A stretch of DNA of 56,758 nt from UPXZ01 sp018055865 (GTDB lineage: Bacteria; Bacteroidota; Bacteroidia; Bacteroidales; Paludibacteraceae), in the NCBI GenBank assembly GCA_964292695.1, contig CAXYWB010000007.1:1-56758 (forward strand), in the 5' to 3' direction. The notes beneath the pieces are model-generated. The model ran no database searches. It saw nothing but the letters and a program-made list of their open reading frames with translations, and was not told the DNA's origin. Position 1 is the stretch's first letter, and every line of letters starts with the position of its first letter. Both the position numbers and the translations under genes were made by a program. This document shows, piece by piece, positions 40,781 through 49,485 of the stretch.

Positions 40781-41974
40781 TCACTGTCGTTTTTTTAAAA
40801 TAATTAGTGTGATTTCGGGCGGCACACCAATGCGAATCGGAATTCCCACGTATCCGATTCCACGGTTTACGTATAAAAACTGATTTTTTCGCGCGTATAA
40901 ACCGTCCCATTCCGGATAAATTAAAGATGCCGGCGAAAGGTGAATTCTTCCTCTCGAGTAACCAATCTGGCCAGCGTGTGTGTGTCCCGAGAATGACAGA
41001 AAAATATCCGGCCGGATACCAGCTACTTCGGCATTCCAATGATTCGGATCATGTGTAATCAGCATTTTTTTTCTTTCAGGCAGGGTACCCTGCAATGCCA
41101 TTTTAAGATCCGAGTAATCATCGAAATGTCCTGAACCGAAATTCTCAACACCTACCAACGTGATAGTATCAGACCCTTTAATAAGTTCGGTATGCTCGTT
41201 GAGCAACAGATTGAAGCCCAGATTCCGAATATTTTGTTTGGTCTTTTCCAGATTAATTATTTTTTCCTCTTCGGTATCCCAGTTTGTGTAGTCGCCATAA
41301 TCGTGATTGCCCAGCACTGCATACATCCCGTTTTTTGATTTCAATTGGCGGAAATAAGGTTCCCAGCCTTCAGTTTCCTGATTGAAATTGTTAATCAGAT
41401 CGCCCGCAAAAATGATAATATCGGCGTTAGTGCTGTTTATCAAGCTAACTATGGGTTCCATTACCCTGAATTTCCGGTTCCAGTTGCCCAAATGAAAATC
41501 TGCAAAAACGGCAATGCGGTAGCCTTCAAAACTGTCCGGCAAACCGTTGACCTCAATCACTTGTTGCTTCAGGTAAAAATTATCTCGTGTCACAACCACT
41601 CCATACGACAATACGGCAACGAAAAAAGCACCTAAACCAAATCCTACTACCCGAAGAATCCGGGTTCTTTTGCCAAAAACCCGGTTGAAAAGACGGTTGA
41701 GATAATAGAATATGATATAAATAATTTTAGGAGTGTAAATGAGAGCCAGAATAACAAAAATCCAGGATATTCGGCTCGTCAGGAGGTAATTGTCGTTATA
41801 GCGCAGTCCGTAGCGAATATAAAAAAAAGACATAATGAAAAGAATGCCCGGCACTAATGCAGAAAATCTTAACCAGCGATAAAACCGATGCTTTTTCATC
41901 TTCAGATAAAACCACAAATCGGGCAAGATGATGAGCAGTGATAATACTAATATGGATGACAGATACATGGCCAT
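40781..41974 (-). CDS. Membrane-anchored metallophosphoesterase
   Basis: A 397-residue protein with about four N-terminal membrane helices (to residue 140) and a calcineurin-like domain. Metal motifs in order: FADFHLGNWN, FAGDLINNF, LGNHDYGDY, THDPNHW and SGHTHAGQIG. The family includes YkuE/LpxG-type enzymes that act on phospholipids or UDP-sugar lipids; here LpxG-like activity is possible but not shown. It is convergent with yggS, 31 bases apart. Confidence 0.9.
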   Translation of the reverse strand: MAMYLSSILVLSLLIILPDLWFYLKMKKHRFYRWLRFSALVPGILFIMSFFYIRYGLRYNDNYLLTSRISWIFVILALIYTPKIIYIIFYYLNRLFNRVFGKRTRILRVVGFGLGAFFVAVLSYGVVVTRDNFYLKQQVIEVNGLPDSFEGYRIAVFADFHLGNWNRKFRVMEPIVSLINSTNADIIIFAGDLINNFNQETEGWEPYFRQLKSKNGMYAVLGNHDYGDYTNWDTEEEKIINLEKTKQNIRNLGFNLLLNEHTELIKGSDTITLVGVENFGSGHFDDYSDLKMALQGTLPERKKMLITHDPNHWNAEVAGIRPDIFLSFSGHTHAGQIGYSRGRIHLSPASLIYPEWDGLYARKNQFLYVNRGIGYVGIPIRIGVPPEITLIILKKRQ

Positions 41975-42002
41975 AAAGGATCGGTTTTTCTTTGAATCTT
42001 TA

Positions 42003-42010
42003 CAAAGATA
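42003..42010 (-). promoter_or_regulatory. -7 element of the metallophosphoesterase gene
   Basis: On the minus strand the sequence is TATCTTTG, 29 bases before the start codon. Confidence 0.6.
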
Positions 42011-42174
42011 CTGTTTTATTGAAAATTATATCATGCTGATTTGTTGTTTTCTGATGAATAAAATATTGCATTGCTGATAATTCAACCGTAATTTGATAGT
42101 TTGACTCTTGAAATCCTGATTTTTTTAATACTTTTAAGCCTATTTTTTGTATATAACACTTGTTTAAATAAATA

Positions 42175-42182
42175 TAATTTTG
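42175..42182 (+). promoter_or_regulatory. -7 element of the DoxX/Gfo-Idh operon
   Basis: TAATTTTG, 58 bases before the DoxX start. No TTTG lies at the expected distance. Confidence 0.4.
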
Positions 42183-42239
42183 TAACTTTACGGAAAATTT
42201 TTTCAAAAAAAAAATAACAAACCGAAAGTATTTAAGTAC

Positions 42240-42725
42240 ATGATGAAAGTAAAATCGTATTCAAATTTTCAGTTGATTGCCCTGGTTTTATTGAGAGTTG
42301 TCACAGGTTGGTATTTCTTGTACGAGGGGCTTGCAAAATTGCTCTCACCCGGGTGGACGTCATACGGCTACCTGATGGATTCACAGGGCTTGTTTGCCGA
42401 ACTATTCAAGTCCATGGGCCAAAATCAGGCTTTAATGCCAATAGTAGATGCTGTGAATATCTACGGATTAATCGTCATCGGGCTTTTACTTATTTTAGGC
42501 ATGTTTGAGAAAATTGGTTACATCGGAGCAATCGTACTGCTCACCATGTATTATTTATCACATCCAGCATCTCTGAATGTCACCTATATGCTGCCACCCG
42601 AAGGCTCCTATCTATGGATTAACAAAAACATCGTAATGTTGTGCGCATTGATAGTAATGATGGCTTTCCCCACAGCCAAACGAATAGGAATTGACCGGAT
42701 TATTTTCAAAAACAAAAAAGCGTAA
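42240..42725 (+). CDS. DoxX family membrane protein
   Basis: A 161-residue protein with four predicted helices. LRVVTGWYFLYEGLAKLLSP and NPASL-like SHPASLNVTYMLPPEGSYLW are typical of the DoxX/DoxD group, named after a subunit of an archaeal quinol oxidase. It is the first gene of a five-gene operon and ends eight bases before an oxidoreductase gene. A role in passing electrons from the oxidoreductase to quinone is a reasonable guess from context only. ATG 42240 or 42243 could be the start. Confidence 0.85.
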   Translation: MMKVKSYSNFQLIALVLLRVVTGWYFLYEGLAKLLSPGWTSYGYLMDSQGLFAELFKSMGQNQALMPIVDAVNIYGLIVIGLLLILGMFEKIGYIGAIVLLTMYYLSHPASLNVTYMLPPEGSYLWINKNIVMLCALIVMMAFPTAKRIGIDRIIFKNKKA

Positions 42726-42733
42726 AAAGCCCT

Positions 42734-44395
42734 ATGTCAACAATAGAAAATCAGGAAAACGAAAAAAAAATAAATACCGAAAATACCGGTCAGGAAATAT
42801 CTAAAGGAAGACGTGAAGCTCTAAAAACACTGCCTACCGTGCCTGTACTGGGTGTAATGGCTTACGGAGTATACAAAAAAACAAAAAAAGAGCGCACCAA
42901 CAGACTTGCAGCCGAAATGTTTCATTTTCAGGAAATGCCCACACCGGCTGCAGTTTCAGGTGGTGAAATAATAAGAATAGGAGTAATTGGCATAGGAATC
43001 AGAGGCATTGACCTGATGCAGGCAATCGGATTTGCTACTCCGGAGCATCTCGACGAACTAAAAAAAGAAGCACAGAAAAACTCCAAAGATACCCGCTACA
43101 AGGACTTCATGGAGCAGGACGATTTGCAGATAAAAATCACAGCCGTATGTGATATTTTTGATACCTATGCAGAGCGTGCTATCTCAGCCGGAGCCAACAT
43201 TCACCGCGAAGGACTGAACGGAAAATACGGCGAAAAACCCCGAAGGTATTTTAACTACAAAGAATTACTCGCCTCGTCCGATGTGGATGCTGTAATAATA
43301 GCTGCACCTGACCACTGGCATGGAACAATGGCCATGGATGCCATCCTGGCCGGTAAACATGTATATGTGGAAAAACCCATGACATGGACTGTGCCCGAAA
43401 CGTATGCCCTTAGGGAAGTAGTGCGAAACAGTAAACTTACCTTTCAGCTCGGACATCAAAACCGACAAATTGAAACCAATAAACGGGGAAAAGAAATTAT
43501 CGAAAAAGGACTTCTCGGACCTATAACGCTGATAGAAACCAGTACTAACCGGAATGACCCGAATGGCGCCTGGGTGTATCCCATTCATGCAGATGCAAAT
43601 CCGCGAACCATCGACTGGAAGCAGTTTGAGGGTGAGCCTGCCCGCATCAAAGAATATATGGACTACATGACTTCCAATGGACTCGCCAAATATGTCGGAC
43701 CGGATACACGGGATAAATTCAGCCTCGAGCGTTTTTTCCGCTGGCGCTGCTGGTGGGATTACAGCACCGGACTGAGTGGCGACTTGCTCACACATGAATT
43801 TGATGCCATCAATCAAATGATGAACCTCGGAATTCCCGATTCGGCCACATCGTCAGGGGGAGTCTATTATTTCAAAGACGGAAGAACCGTGCCTGATGTG
43901 CTTCAGACTACCTTCGAGTACAAAAAAAAGAACCTGGCGCTTCTTTATTCAGCTACGCTGGCCAATCAGTTTAACCGTCCCCGTAAATTTATGGGACACG
44001 ATGCCACTATGGAAATCGGAAATTCCATAACGGTAACCGTAGACCCTCAGTCTGAACAATACAAGGATCAGATAGACAAGGGACTGATTAAGCCGGGAAA
44101 ACCATTTTACAGTTATACCCCGGGTCAGAAAGATCTGGATGCCATTTCGTCAGCCACCCAGCTGTATTTTGCCGAAAGAGGTTTACTTTATTCCTATGTG
44201 AACGGGAAACGATTTAATACCACTTTTTTACATTTGAAAGAATGGATTGATTGCATCCGTTCGGGTGAAAAAACATCCTGTGGAATAGAAGAAGGATTCG
44301 AGGAAGCAATAACCGCTCACATGGGTCCCCGTGCCTATCTTGAAGGTAGAACCATGTATTGGGATGCCGGTAAAGAGGAGATTGTGAGAGGATAA
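42734..44395 (+). CDS. Gfo/Idh/MocA family oxidoreductase with N-terminal membrane anchor
   Basis: A 553-residue NAD(P)-dependent sugar dehydrogenase. The N-terminus has a Tat-like GRREALKTL followed by the hydrophobic PTVPVLGVMAYGVY, so it is probably exported and membrane-anchored. The Rossmann motif is IGVIGIGIRGID near 82; DHWHGTMAMDAILAGKHVYV-EKP near 195-217 carries the catalytic Lys. An unusual insert (about 105-130, HLDELKKEAQKNSKDTRYKD) separates the first strand and helix from the rest. Likely oxidises a sugar hydroxyl, perhaps C3, with the next gene product as a paralogue. Confidence 0.9.
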   Translation: MSTIENQENEKKINTENTGQEISKGRREALKTLPTVPVLGVMAYGVYKKTKKERTNRLAAEMFHFQEMPTPAAVSGGEIIRIGVIGIGIRGIDLMQAIGFATPEHLDELKKEAQKNSKDTRYKDFMEQDDLQIKITAVCDIFDTYAERAISAGANIHREGLNGKYGEKPRRYFNYKELLASSDVDAVIIAAPDHWHGTMAMDAILAGKHVYVEKPMTWTVPETYALREVVRNSKLTFQLGHQNRQIETNKRGKEIIEKGLLGPITLIETSTNRNDPNGAWVYPIHADANPRTIDWKQFEGEPARIKEYMDYMTSNGLAKYVGPDTRDKFSLERFFRWRCWWDYSTGLSGDLLTHEFDAINQMMNLGIPDSATSSGGVYYFKDGRTVPDVLQTTFEYKKKNLALLYSATLANQFNRPRKFMGHDATMEIGNSITVTVDPQSEQYKDQIDKGLIKPGKPFYSYTPGQKDLDAISSATQLYFAERGLLYSYVNGKRFNTTFLHLKEWIDCIRSGEKTSCGIEEGFEEAITAHMGPRAYLEGRTMYWDAGKEEIVRG

Positions 44396-44403
44396 TGATT
44401 GGT

Positions 44404-44435
44404 TGAATGTATGAATGTATGAATGTTTGAATAGT
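44404..44435. repeat. 8-bp-period array between the two oxidoreductase genes
   Basis: TGAATGTA, TGAATGTA, TGAATGTT, TGAATAGT: four units with the same 8-bp period as the arrays before cinA and yggS. It lies in the 147-base gap, the widest in this operon. Confidence 0.75.
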
Positions 44436-44542
44436 TAAATAGTTGATTGGTTGCTGAAGGACTAATTTCTTTATTCATCATTTTTCGAGATTCATTCTTT
44501 GTTCTTTGCTTTAAAAAAATCTTTTAATCTTAAAAAAATAAA

Positions 44543-46015
44543 ATGCCTATGTCAACAATGTCAAGAAGAAAATTCCTGAAAACCGGTGCTATTGCAGCTG
44601 CTGGTTTGACGGTAGTACCTTCATCGGTACTTGGACAAAAATTCGGTCATATGTCTCCATCCGATAAGCTGAATATAGCCGGAGTAGGAGTAGGAGGTCG
44701 TGGTTTTGGAGTCCTCAAAGCGTTGGAAAGTCAAAACATAGTAGGACTCTGCGATGTGGACTGGAAATACAGCGATAAAGCTTTCAAGCATTTCCCCAAT
44801 GCCAAAAAGTATTTCGATTACAGAAAAATGTACGATGAAATAGGTAAAAGCATTGATGCTGTGGTAGTTGCTACTGCCGACCATGCTCATGCCATTATTG
44901 CTGCCGATGCCATGACAATGGGAAAACACGTTTACTGCGAAAAACCATTGACTCACAGCGTTTACGAATCGAGACTGCTCACTAATCTGACCCGAAAACA
45001 CAAACTGGCCACTCAAATGGGTAATCAGGGCTCTTCCGGACCCGGTGTTCGTCAGGTGGTTGACTGGATTTGGGCAGGAGAAATAGGAGAAGTTCGCAAA
45101 GTGGAAGTGTTTACCGACCGTCCTATCTGGCCGCAGGGATTACCGGTGCCAAAACAAGCACATAAAGTTCCGAAAACTTTGAACTGGGACCTTTTTATCG
45201 GTCCGGCTCCTTTCCGTCAGTTTAATGAAATTTATCATCCGTGGAACTGGCGCGGCTGGTGGGATTTTGGCACAGGTGCACTGGGCGATATGGCCTGCCA
45301 CATGATGCATCCTATTTTCAAAGCATTAAAACTGGGCTATCCGACCAAAGTACAGGGAAATTCTACCTTACTGCTGACCGATTGTGCTCCTACAGCTCAA
45401 ACAGTAAAATACACATTCCCGGCACGCGATAATATGCCCAAGGTAGCCATGCCCGAAGTGGAAGTTTACTGGTACGACGGAGGAATTCAGCCCATGCGTC
45501 CTGCAGGTATGCCTGCGGGAAAAGATTTGAACGACGACGGCGGTGGAGTAATTTTCCACGGAACCAAAGACACGTTGATTTGCGGTTGTTATGGAGTGAG
45601 ACCCTGGCTGCTGTCCGGACGCACACCCAATTCTCCCAAAACTCAACGCGAAATTACCACATCACACGAAATGGACTGGGCACGTGCATGTAAAGAAGAT
45701 GCCGATGATCGGACCGAAACTGCATCAAACTTCTACGAAGCAGGTCCTTTCAACGAAATGGTAGTGATGGGAGTGCTGGCCGTAAGATTGCAGGCTTTGA
45801 ATCAGGAACTTCACTGGGATGGTGAAAATATGCGATTCACCAACATCCCGACCGGTGCCACTATCAAAACTGTGATAGAAGACGGATTTAACATCACCGA
45901 CGGACACCCAACCTTCAACAAAACATGGACAGATCCGATGGATGCCAATGCATTTGCTGAAAGTCTGATTAAACACAATTACCGTGCAGGCTGGAATCTA
46001 CCGGGAATGCCGTAA
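44543..46015 (+). CDS. Tat-exported Gfo/Idh/MocA family oxidoreductase
   Basis: A 490-residue sugar dehydrogenase with a clear twin-arginine signal (SRRKFLKTGAIAAAG, arginines 8 and 9, ending VLGQK). Tat export allows folding with bound cofactor before export. Rossmann motif IAGVGVGGRGFG, catalytic YCEKPLTHSVYE near 132-143. ATG 44543 or the one at 44549 could be used; both keep the signal. The operon pairs it with a membrane-anchored paralogue, DUF1080 and a TIM-barrel protein, as in the B. thetaiotaomicron 3-keto-glycoside locus. Confidence 0.93.
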   Translation: MPMSTMSRRKFLKTGAIAAAGLTVVPSSVLGQKFGHMSPSDKLNIAGVGVGGRGFGVLKALESQNIVGLCDVDWKYSDKAFKHFPNAKKYFDYRKMYDEIGKSIDAVVVATADHAHAIIAADAMTMGKHVYCEKPLTHSVYESRLLTNLTRKHKLATQMGNQGSSGPGVRQVVDWIWAGEIGEVRKVEVFTDRPIWPQGLPVPKQAHKVPKTLNWDLFIGPAPFRQFNEIYHPWNWRGWWDFGTGALGDMACHMMHPIFKALKLGYPTKVQGNSTLLLTDCAPTAQTVKYTFPARDNMPKVAMPEVEVYWYDGGIQPMRPAGMPAGKDLNDDGGGVIFHGTKDTLICGCYGVRPWLLSGRTPNSPKTQREITTSHEMDWARACKEDADDRTETASNFYEAGPFNEMVVMGVLAVRLQALNQELHWDGENMRFTNIPTGATIKTVIEDGFNITDGHPTFNKTWTDPMDANAFAESLIKHNYRAGWNLPGMP

Positions 46016-46072
46016 TTCAATGTTTGATTTAATTATTTACGATTTAAAATTATAAAAAAAAAAGAATAAAAT

Positions 46073-46933
46073 ATGAAAAAACCAATTTTTATTTTAAGTT
46101 TATTACTAATGACTGTTACATTTATAGCTTGTGGAAGCAATGCCAAAAAAACGGATGCAAATGCTGCAAAAACAGAAGTTCCGGAATATACTGTGGTGGA
46201 CAAACCGCAAGTAGACTTGTCGACCCTGACACCCGATAAAGATGGCTATATCGTGATTTTCAACGGTAAAGATTTCACCGGTTGGCGCGGATATGGCAAG
46301 GATTCTGTTCCCGGCAAGTGGAAAATTGAAGATGGTGCAATCAAATTCAACGGATCCGGCGGTGGAGAAGCTCAGGATAACGATGGCGGTGATATCATTT
46401 TCGGCCATAAATTCAAAAATTTCGAACTCGAATTGGAATGGAAAGTCTCAAAAGGCGGTAACTCCGGCATTTTCTATTTGGCTCAGGAAGTATCAACAAC
46501 CGATAAAGACGGAAAAGTGAATATGGAACCTATCTATATTTCATCTCCCGAATATCAGGTGTTGGACAATGCTAACCATCCGGATGCTAAGTTGGGAAAA
46601 GATAACAACCGACAATCTGCGTCGCTTTACGATATGATACCGGCTGTTCCTCAAAATCAAAAACCTTTTGGCGAATGGAATAAAGCAAAAATTATGGTTT
46701 ACAAAGGAACAGTGGTGCACGGACAAAATGACGAAAACGTAGTAGAATACCACCTTTGGACTCCGCAGTGGACAGAAATGCTTCAGGCCAGTAAATTCAG
46801 CCAGGAGAAATGGCCGTTGGCTTATGAATTACTGAACAATTGCGGCGGCGCCAACAGAGAAGGTTACATCGGACTTCAGGACCACGGTGACGATGTGTGG
46901 TTCCGAAATATCAAAGTTAAAATTTTAGACTAA
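46073..46933 (+). CDS. DUF1080 lipoprotein (3-keto-disaccharide hydrolase-type domain)
   Basis: A 286-residue lipoprotein (TFIAC, Cys20) with one DUF1080 concanavalin-like domain: GYIVIFNGKDFTGWRGYG, FELELEWKVSKGGNSGIFYL, SPEYQVLDNANH and GYIGLQDHGDDVWFRNIKV. Members of this family were shown to cleave 3-keto-glycosides, so it would act on the product of the two dehydrogenases upstream. The lipid anchor places it in the same compartment as those enzymes. Confidence 0.93.
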   Translation: MKKPIFILSLLLMTVTFIACGSNAKKTDANAAKTEVPEYTVVDKPQVDLSTLTPDKDGYIVIFNGKDFTGWRGYGKDSVPGKWKIEDGAIKFNGSGGGEAQDNDGGDIIFGHKFKNFELELEWKVSKGGNSGIFYLAQEVSTTDKDGKVNMEPIYISSPEYQVLDNANHPDAKLGKDNNRQSASLYDMIPAVPQNQKPFGEWNKAKIMVYKGTVVHGQNDENVVEYHLWTPQWTEMLQASKFSQEKWPLAYELLNNCGGANREGYIGLQDHGDDVWFRNIKVKILD

Positions 46934-46949
46934 TTCACGAATCTAAAGT

Positions 46950-46984
46950 GGCATTCCTGCAAAATGGGATGCCCTTTATTTTTT
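46950..46984 (+). terminator. Hairpin between DUF1080 and TIM-barrel genes
   Basis: GGCATTCC pairs with GGGATGCC (one G-T pair) and is followed by CTTTATTTTTT. It may end part of the transcripts and lower expression of the last gene. Confidence 0.6.
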
Positions 46985-47000
46985 AAACAATCCTATAAAT

Positions 47001-47885
47001 ATGTTCAAAAAAACATGCATTACTTTAATGATTCTAAGCTTAGCTACAATCAGTTGTGATTCTCAAAAGAAAACAACAGCTGCGAAAACACCCGGCAAAA
47101 ACGTATATATTCAGCTTTATTCTGTAAGGGATGATATTCAAAAAGATTTCAAGGGAACAATTGCGGCTGTAGCAGAGGCAGGATATACAGGTATTGAGGC
47201 TGCCGGATATGACAATGGAAAGTTTTACGGATTAACTCCGGCTGAATTTAAGAAAGAAATCAATGCAGTTGGTATGCAAGTACTATCATCACATGCCGGA
47301 ATTTCGCTGGCCGACAATGTGATGGAAACGAACTGGGACGAAGTGTGGAAATGGTGGGACACTGCAATTGCAGCTCATAAAGCCGCAGGGATGAAATACA
47401 TTGTAAAACCCTGGATGCCAACACCCAAAACATTAGCCGATCTGAAAGCGTATTGCGATTATTACAATAAAGTAGGTGAAAAATGTAACGCTGCAGGCTT
47501 GAAATTCGGGTATCATAACCATGACTTTGAGTTTGTTACAATAGCAGGTGAAACCATGTATGATTTCATGCTGAAAAATACCGATCCCGCGAAAGTTTTT
47601 TTTCAAATGGACGTATATTGGACCGTAATGGGCAAAAAAGGTCCGGTAGATTACTTCAATGCTTACCCCGGCCGTTTTGAAATACTTCACATCAAAGACA
47701 ACAAAGAACTGGGACAAAGCGGTATGGTGGGCTTTGATGCTATTTTCAACAACGTCCATAAAGCCGGTGCCAAATATATGGTCGTAGAAGTGGAAAAGTA
47801 CGACTACGAGCCGCTAAAAAGCATCAAAATGAGTTACGATTATCTGAATATGAATGTCCATTTTAAAAGCGATTATTCGAACTAA
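47001..47885 (+). CDS. Sugar phosphate isomerase/epimerase-like TIM-barrel lipoprotein
   Basis: A 294-residue AP-endonuclease-2-type TIM barrel with a lipoprotein signal (ATISC, Cys19). It has YIQLYSVRDD, YTGIEAAGY, SSHAGISL, YHNHDFEF (metal His), FQMDVYWTV and ILHIKDN, giving a complete divalent-metal site. Cytoplasmic relatives isomerise sugars; an exported one in this operon more likely acts on keto-sugar or keto-glycoside intermediates by elimination or hydration, as proposed for the matching B. thetaiotaomicron protein. Last gene of the operon. Confidence 0.9.
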   Translation: MFKKTCITLMILSLATISCDSQKKTTAAKTPGKNVYIQLYSVRDDIQKDFKGTIAAVAEAGYTGIEAAGYDNGKFYGLTPAEFKKEINAVGMQVLSSHAGISLADNVMETNWDEVWKWWDTAIAAHKAAGMKYIVKPWMPTPKTLADLKAYCDYYNKVGEKCNAAGLKFGYHNHDFEFVTIAGETMYDFMLKNTDPAKVFFQMDVYWTVMGKKGPVDYFNAYPGRFEILHIKDNKELGQSGMVGFDAIFNNVHKAGAKYMVVEVEKYDYEPLKSIKMSYDYLNMNVHFKSDYSN

Positions 47886-47922
47886 TTATCCGAAAATTTA
47901 CTTTCATTTAAGTATTGAAATT

Positions 47923-47953
47923 CAATTGCCACGTCTTGAAATCGTGGCAATTG
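47923..47953 (+). terminator. Hairpin at the end of the DoxX operon
   Basis: CAATTGCCACG and CGTGGCAATTG form a perfect 11-bp stem with a 9-base loop, 38 bases after the last stop. There is no T-run, so it could be a 3'-end stabilising structure rather than an intrinsic terminator. Confidence 0.6.
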
Positions 47954-48001
47954 GAATATTGTAAGACAGGTATTTTAATAAATAATTTCAATTTGATTTA
48001 T

Positions 48002-48152
48002 GAGTCCACTCCGAAAAGTCATATTTTTATCTTTTACCCCTAAATCCCCTGAAGGGGACTTTCGAAGAGTGCTGATTTTCAGATTTTTCGCCTTATAGCT
48101 AAAGGGTCGAAAAAGTCAGAAAATCAAAACAAGTGGTTTTCGGAGTGGACTC
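48002..48152. mobile_element. 151-bp MITE-like element, copy 2
   Basis: Same length and layout as the copy at 18584-18734, about 92 percent identical by eye. Terminal inverted repeats are perfect over 17 bp when the outer T/A is included (TGAGTCCACTCCGAAAA and its complement). It is flanked by ATTTAT on both sides, a six-base direct repeat. It contains the CTAAATCCCCTGAAGGGG core. Placed between the DoxX operon and the promoter of the M48 gene. Confidence 0.87.
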
Positions 48153-48217
48153 ATTTATTAATTGCAAATTATTCAGCAAAATAAACAATGATTCTCAGAA
48201 TTAAAAAGGATTTTGTT

Positions 48218-48225
48218 TATATTTG
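48218..48225 (+). promoter_or_regulatory. -7 element of the M48 protease gene
   Basis: TATATTTG, 27 bases before the GTG start codon. Confidence 0.6.
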
Positions 48226-48252
48226 CATTCAGTATCTCCAAAAATGTAACAC

Positions 48253-49485
48253 GTGACTGCACAAGCCATTTTCTTCGTTATTCTCATAATATTGATTGCC
48301 GATTTTACGTTGGAAAGAATTCTGTCGGCTTTCAATGTGAAATCTTCCCGCCAACCAATCCCTGCTTTGCTTACCGGAATTTACGATGAAGAAAAGTACC
48401 AAAAACAACAGTCCTATTTCAGAGTCAATACCAAATTCGGATTGTTGACTTCTTCCGTGAGTTTCTTCATTCTGATATTGATGGTTTTTTTTGGAGGATT
48501 TGGCTGGCTGGATGGAGTAGTACGGGCGTGGTCAGGCAGTCCGGTTATTATTTCGCTCGTTTTCTTCGGAATACTTTTTCTGGCTAACGATATTATTTCC
48601 ACTCCCTTTGAAGTTTACGAAACATTTGTAATTGAAGAGCGGTTTGGATTTAACAAAACAACCCACAAAACTTTCATTCTCGACAAACTGAAAGGATACG
48701 CCTTGACTTCTGTTTTAGGTGGTGGAATCATTGCGCTTATCATGTGGTTTTATAAGCTGAATCCGGAGTATTTCTGGCTGATAGCCTGGGCTTCTGTCAC
48801 AGCATTCAGTCTGATAATGAACTTATTATATTCAGAAATAATTGTACCGCTTTTTAACAAACAAACTCCCCTCGAACCAGGCGAACTGCGTGATGGAATT
48901 GAAAAGTTTGCTCAGAAAGTAGATTTTCAACTGAAAAATATTTACGTGATTGATGGCTCCCGGCGCTCCACAAAAGCCAATGCATATTTTACCGGATTCG
49001 GCAAAAAGAAGCGAATTGTACTGTACGATACACTGATAAACGACCTGACTATAGATGAAATAACTTCAGTATTGGCTCATGAAGCTGGTCATAACAAACA
49101 CAAGCATACGGTAAAAAACATGTTGATTCATCTGCCCTATACGTTGCTGGTTTTTTTTATATTGGGGCTGATACTTGAAAGCGATATGCTGGCGCAGGCG
49201 TTGGGCGGCGTGCAGGCCTCGTTTCATCTGAATATGCTGGCTTTCGGCATGTTGTATTCGCCGGTTTCCATGGCATTGGGATTGTTCATGCATATTCTTT
49301 CACGTCGTTTTGAATTTCAGGCCGATGCCTTTGTCAAAAATAACGGAATGGGCGAACAATTGATTTCAGCACTGAAGAAAATTTCGTCCAAATCACTCTC
49401 AAACCTCACACCACATCCGGCTTTTGTGTTTGTGAATTATTCGCACCCTACGCTTCTGCAACGGGTGGAAAAACTTGACTCCTAA
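48253..49485 (+). CDS. M48 family metalloprotease (Ste24/CAAX protease 1-like)
   Basis: A 410-residue multi-pass membrane protease. The zinc motif is HEAGH in VLAHEAGHNKHKH, with the third ligand in the RRFEFQADAFV segment. Length and the N-terminal membrane helices match the Ste24 group rather than HtpX. The start is GTG at 48253, chosen because it gives the family N-terminus and no ATG lies near. The TAA stop falls within a CTAAATTCCC repeat unit, as in the nitroreductase gene. Confidence 0.92.
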   Translation: MTAQAIFFVILIILIADFTLERILSAFNVKSSRQPIPALLTGIYDEEKYQKQQSYFRVNTKFGLLTSSVSFFILILMVFFGGFGWLDGVVRAWSGSPVIISLVFFGILFLANDIISTPFEVYETFVIEERFGFNKTTHKTFILDKLKGYALTSVLGGGIIALIMWFYKLNPEYFWLIAWASVTAFSLIMNLLYSEIIVPLFNKQTPLEPGELRDGIEKFAQKVDFQLKNIYVIDGSRRSTKANAYFTGFGKKKRIVLYDTLINDLTIDEITSVLAHEAGHNKHKHTVKNMLIHLPYTLLVFFILGLILESDMLAQALGGVQASFHLNMLAFGMLYSPVSMALGLFMHILSRRFEFQADAFVKNNGMGEQLISALKKISSKSLSNLTPHPAFVFVNYSHPTLLQRVEKLDS

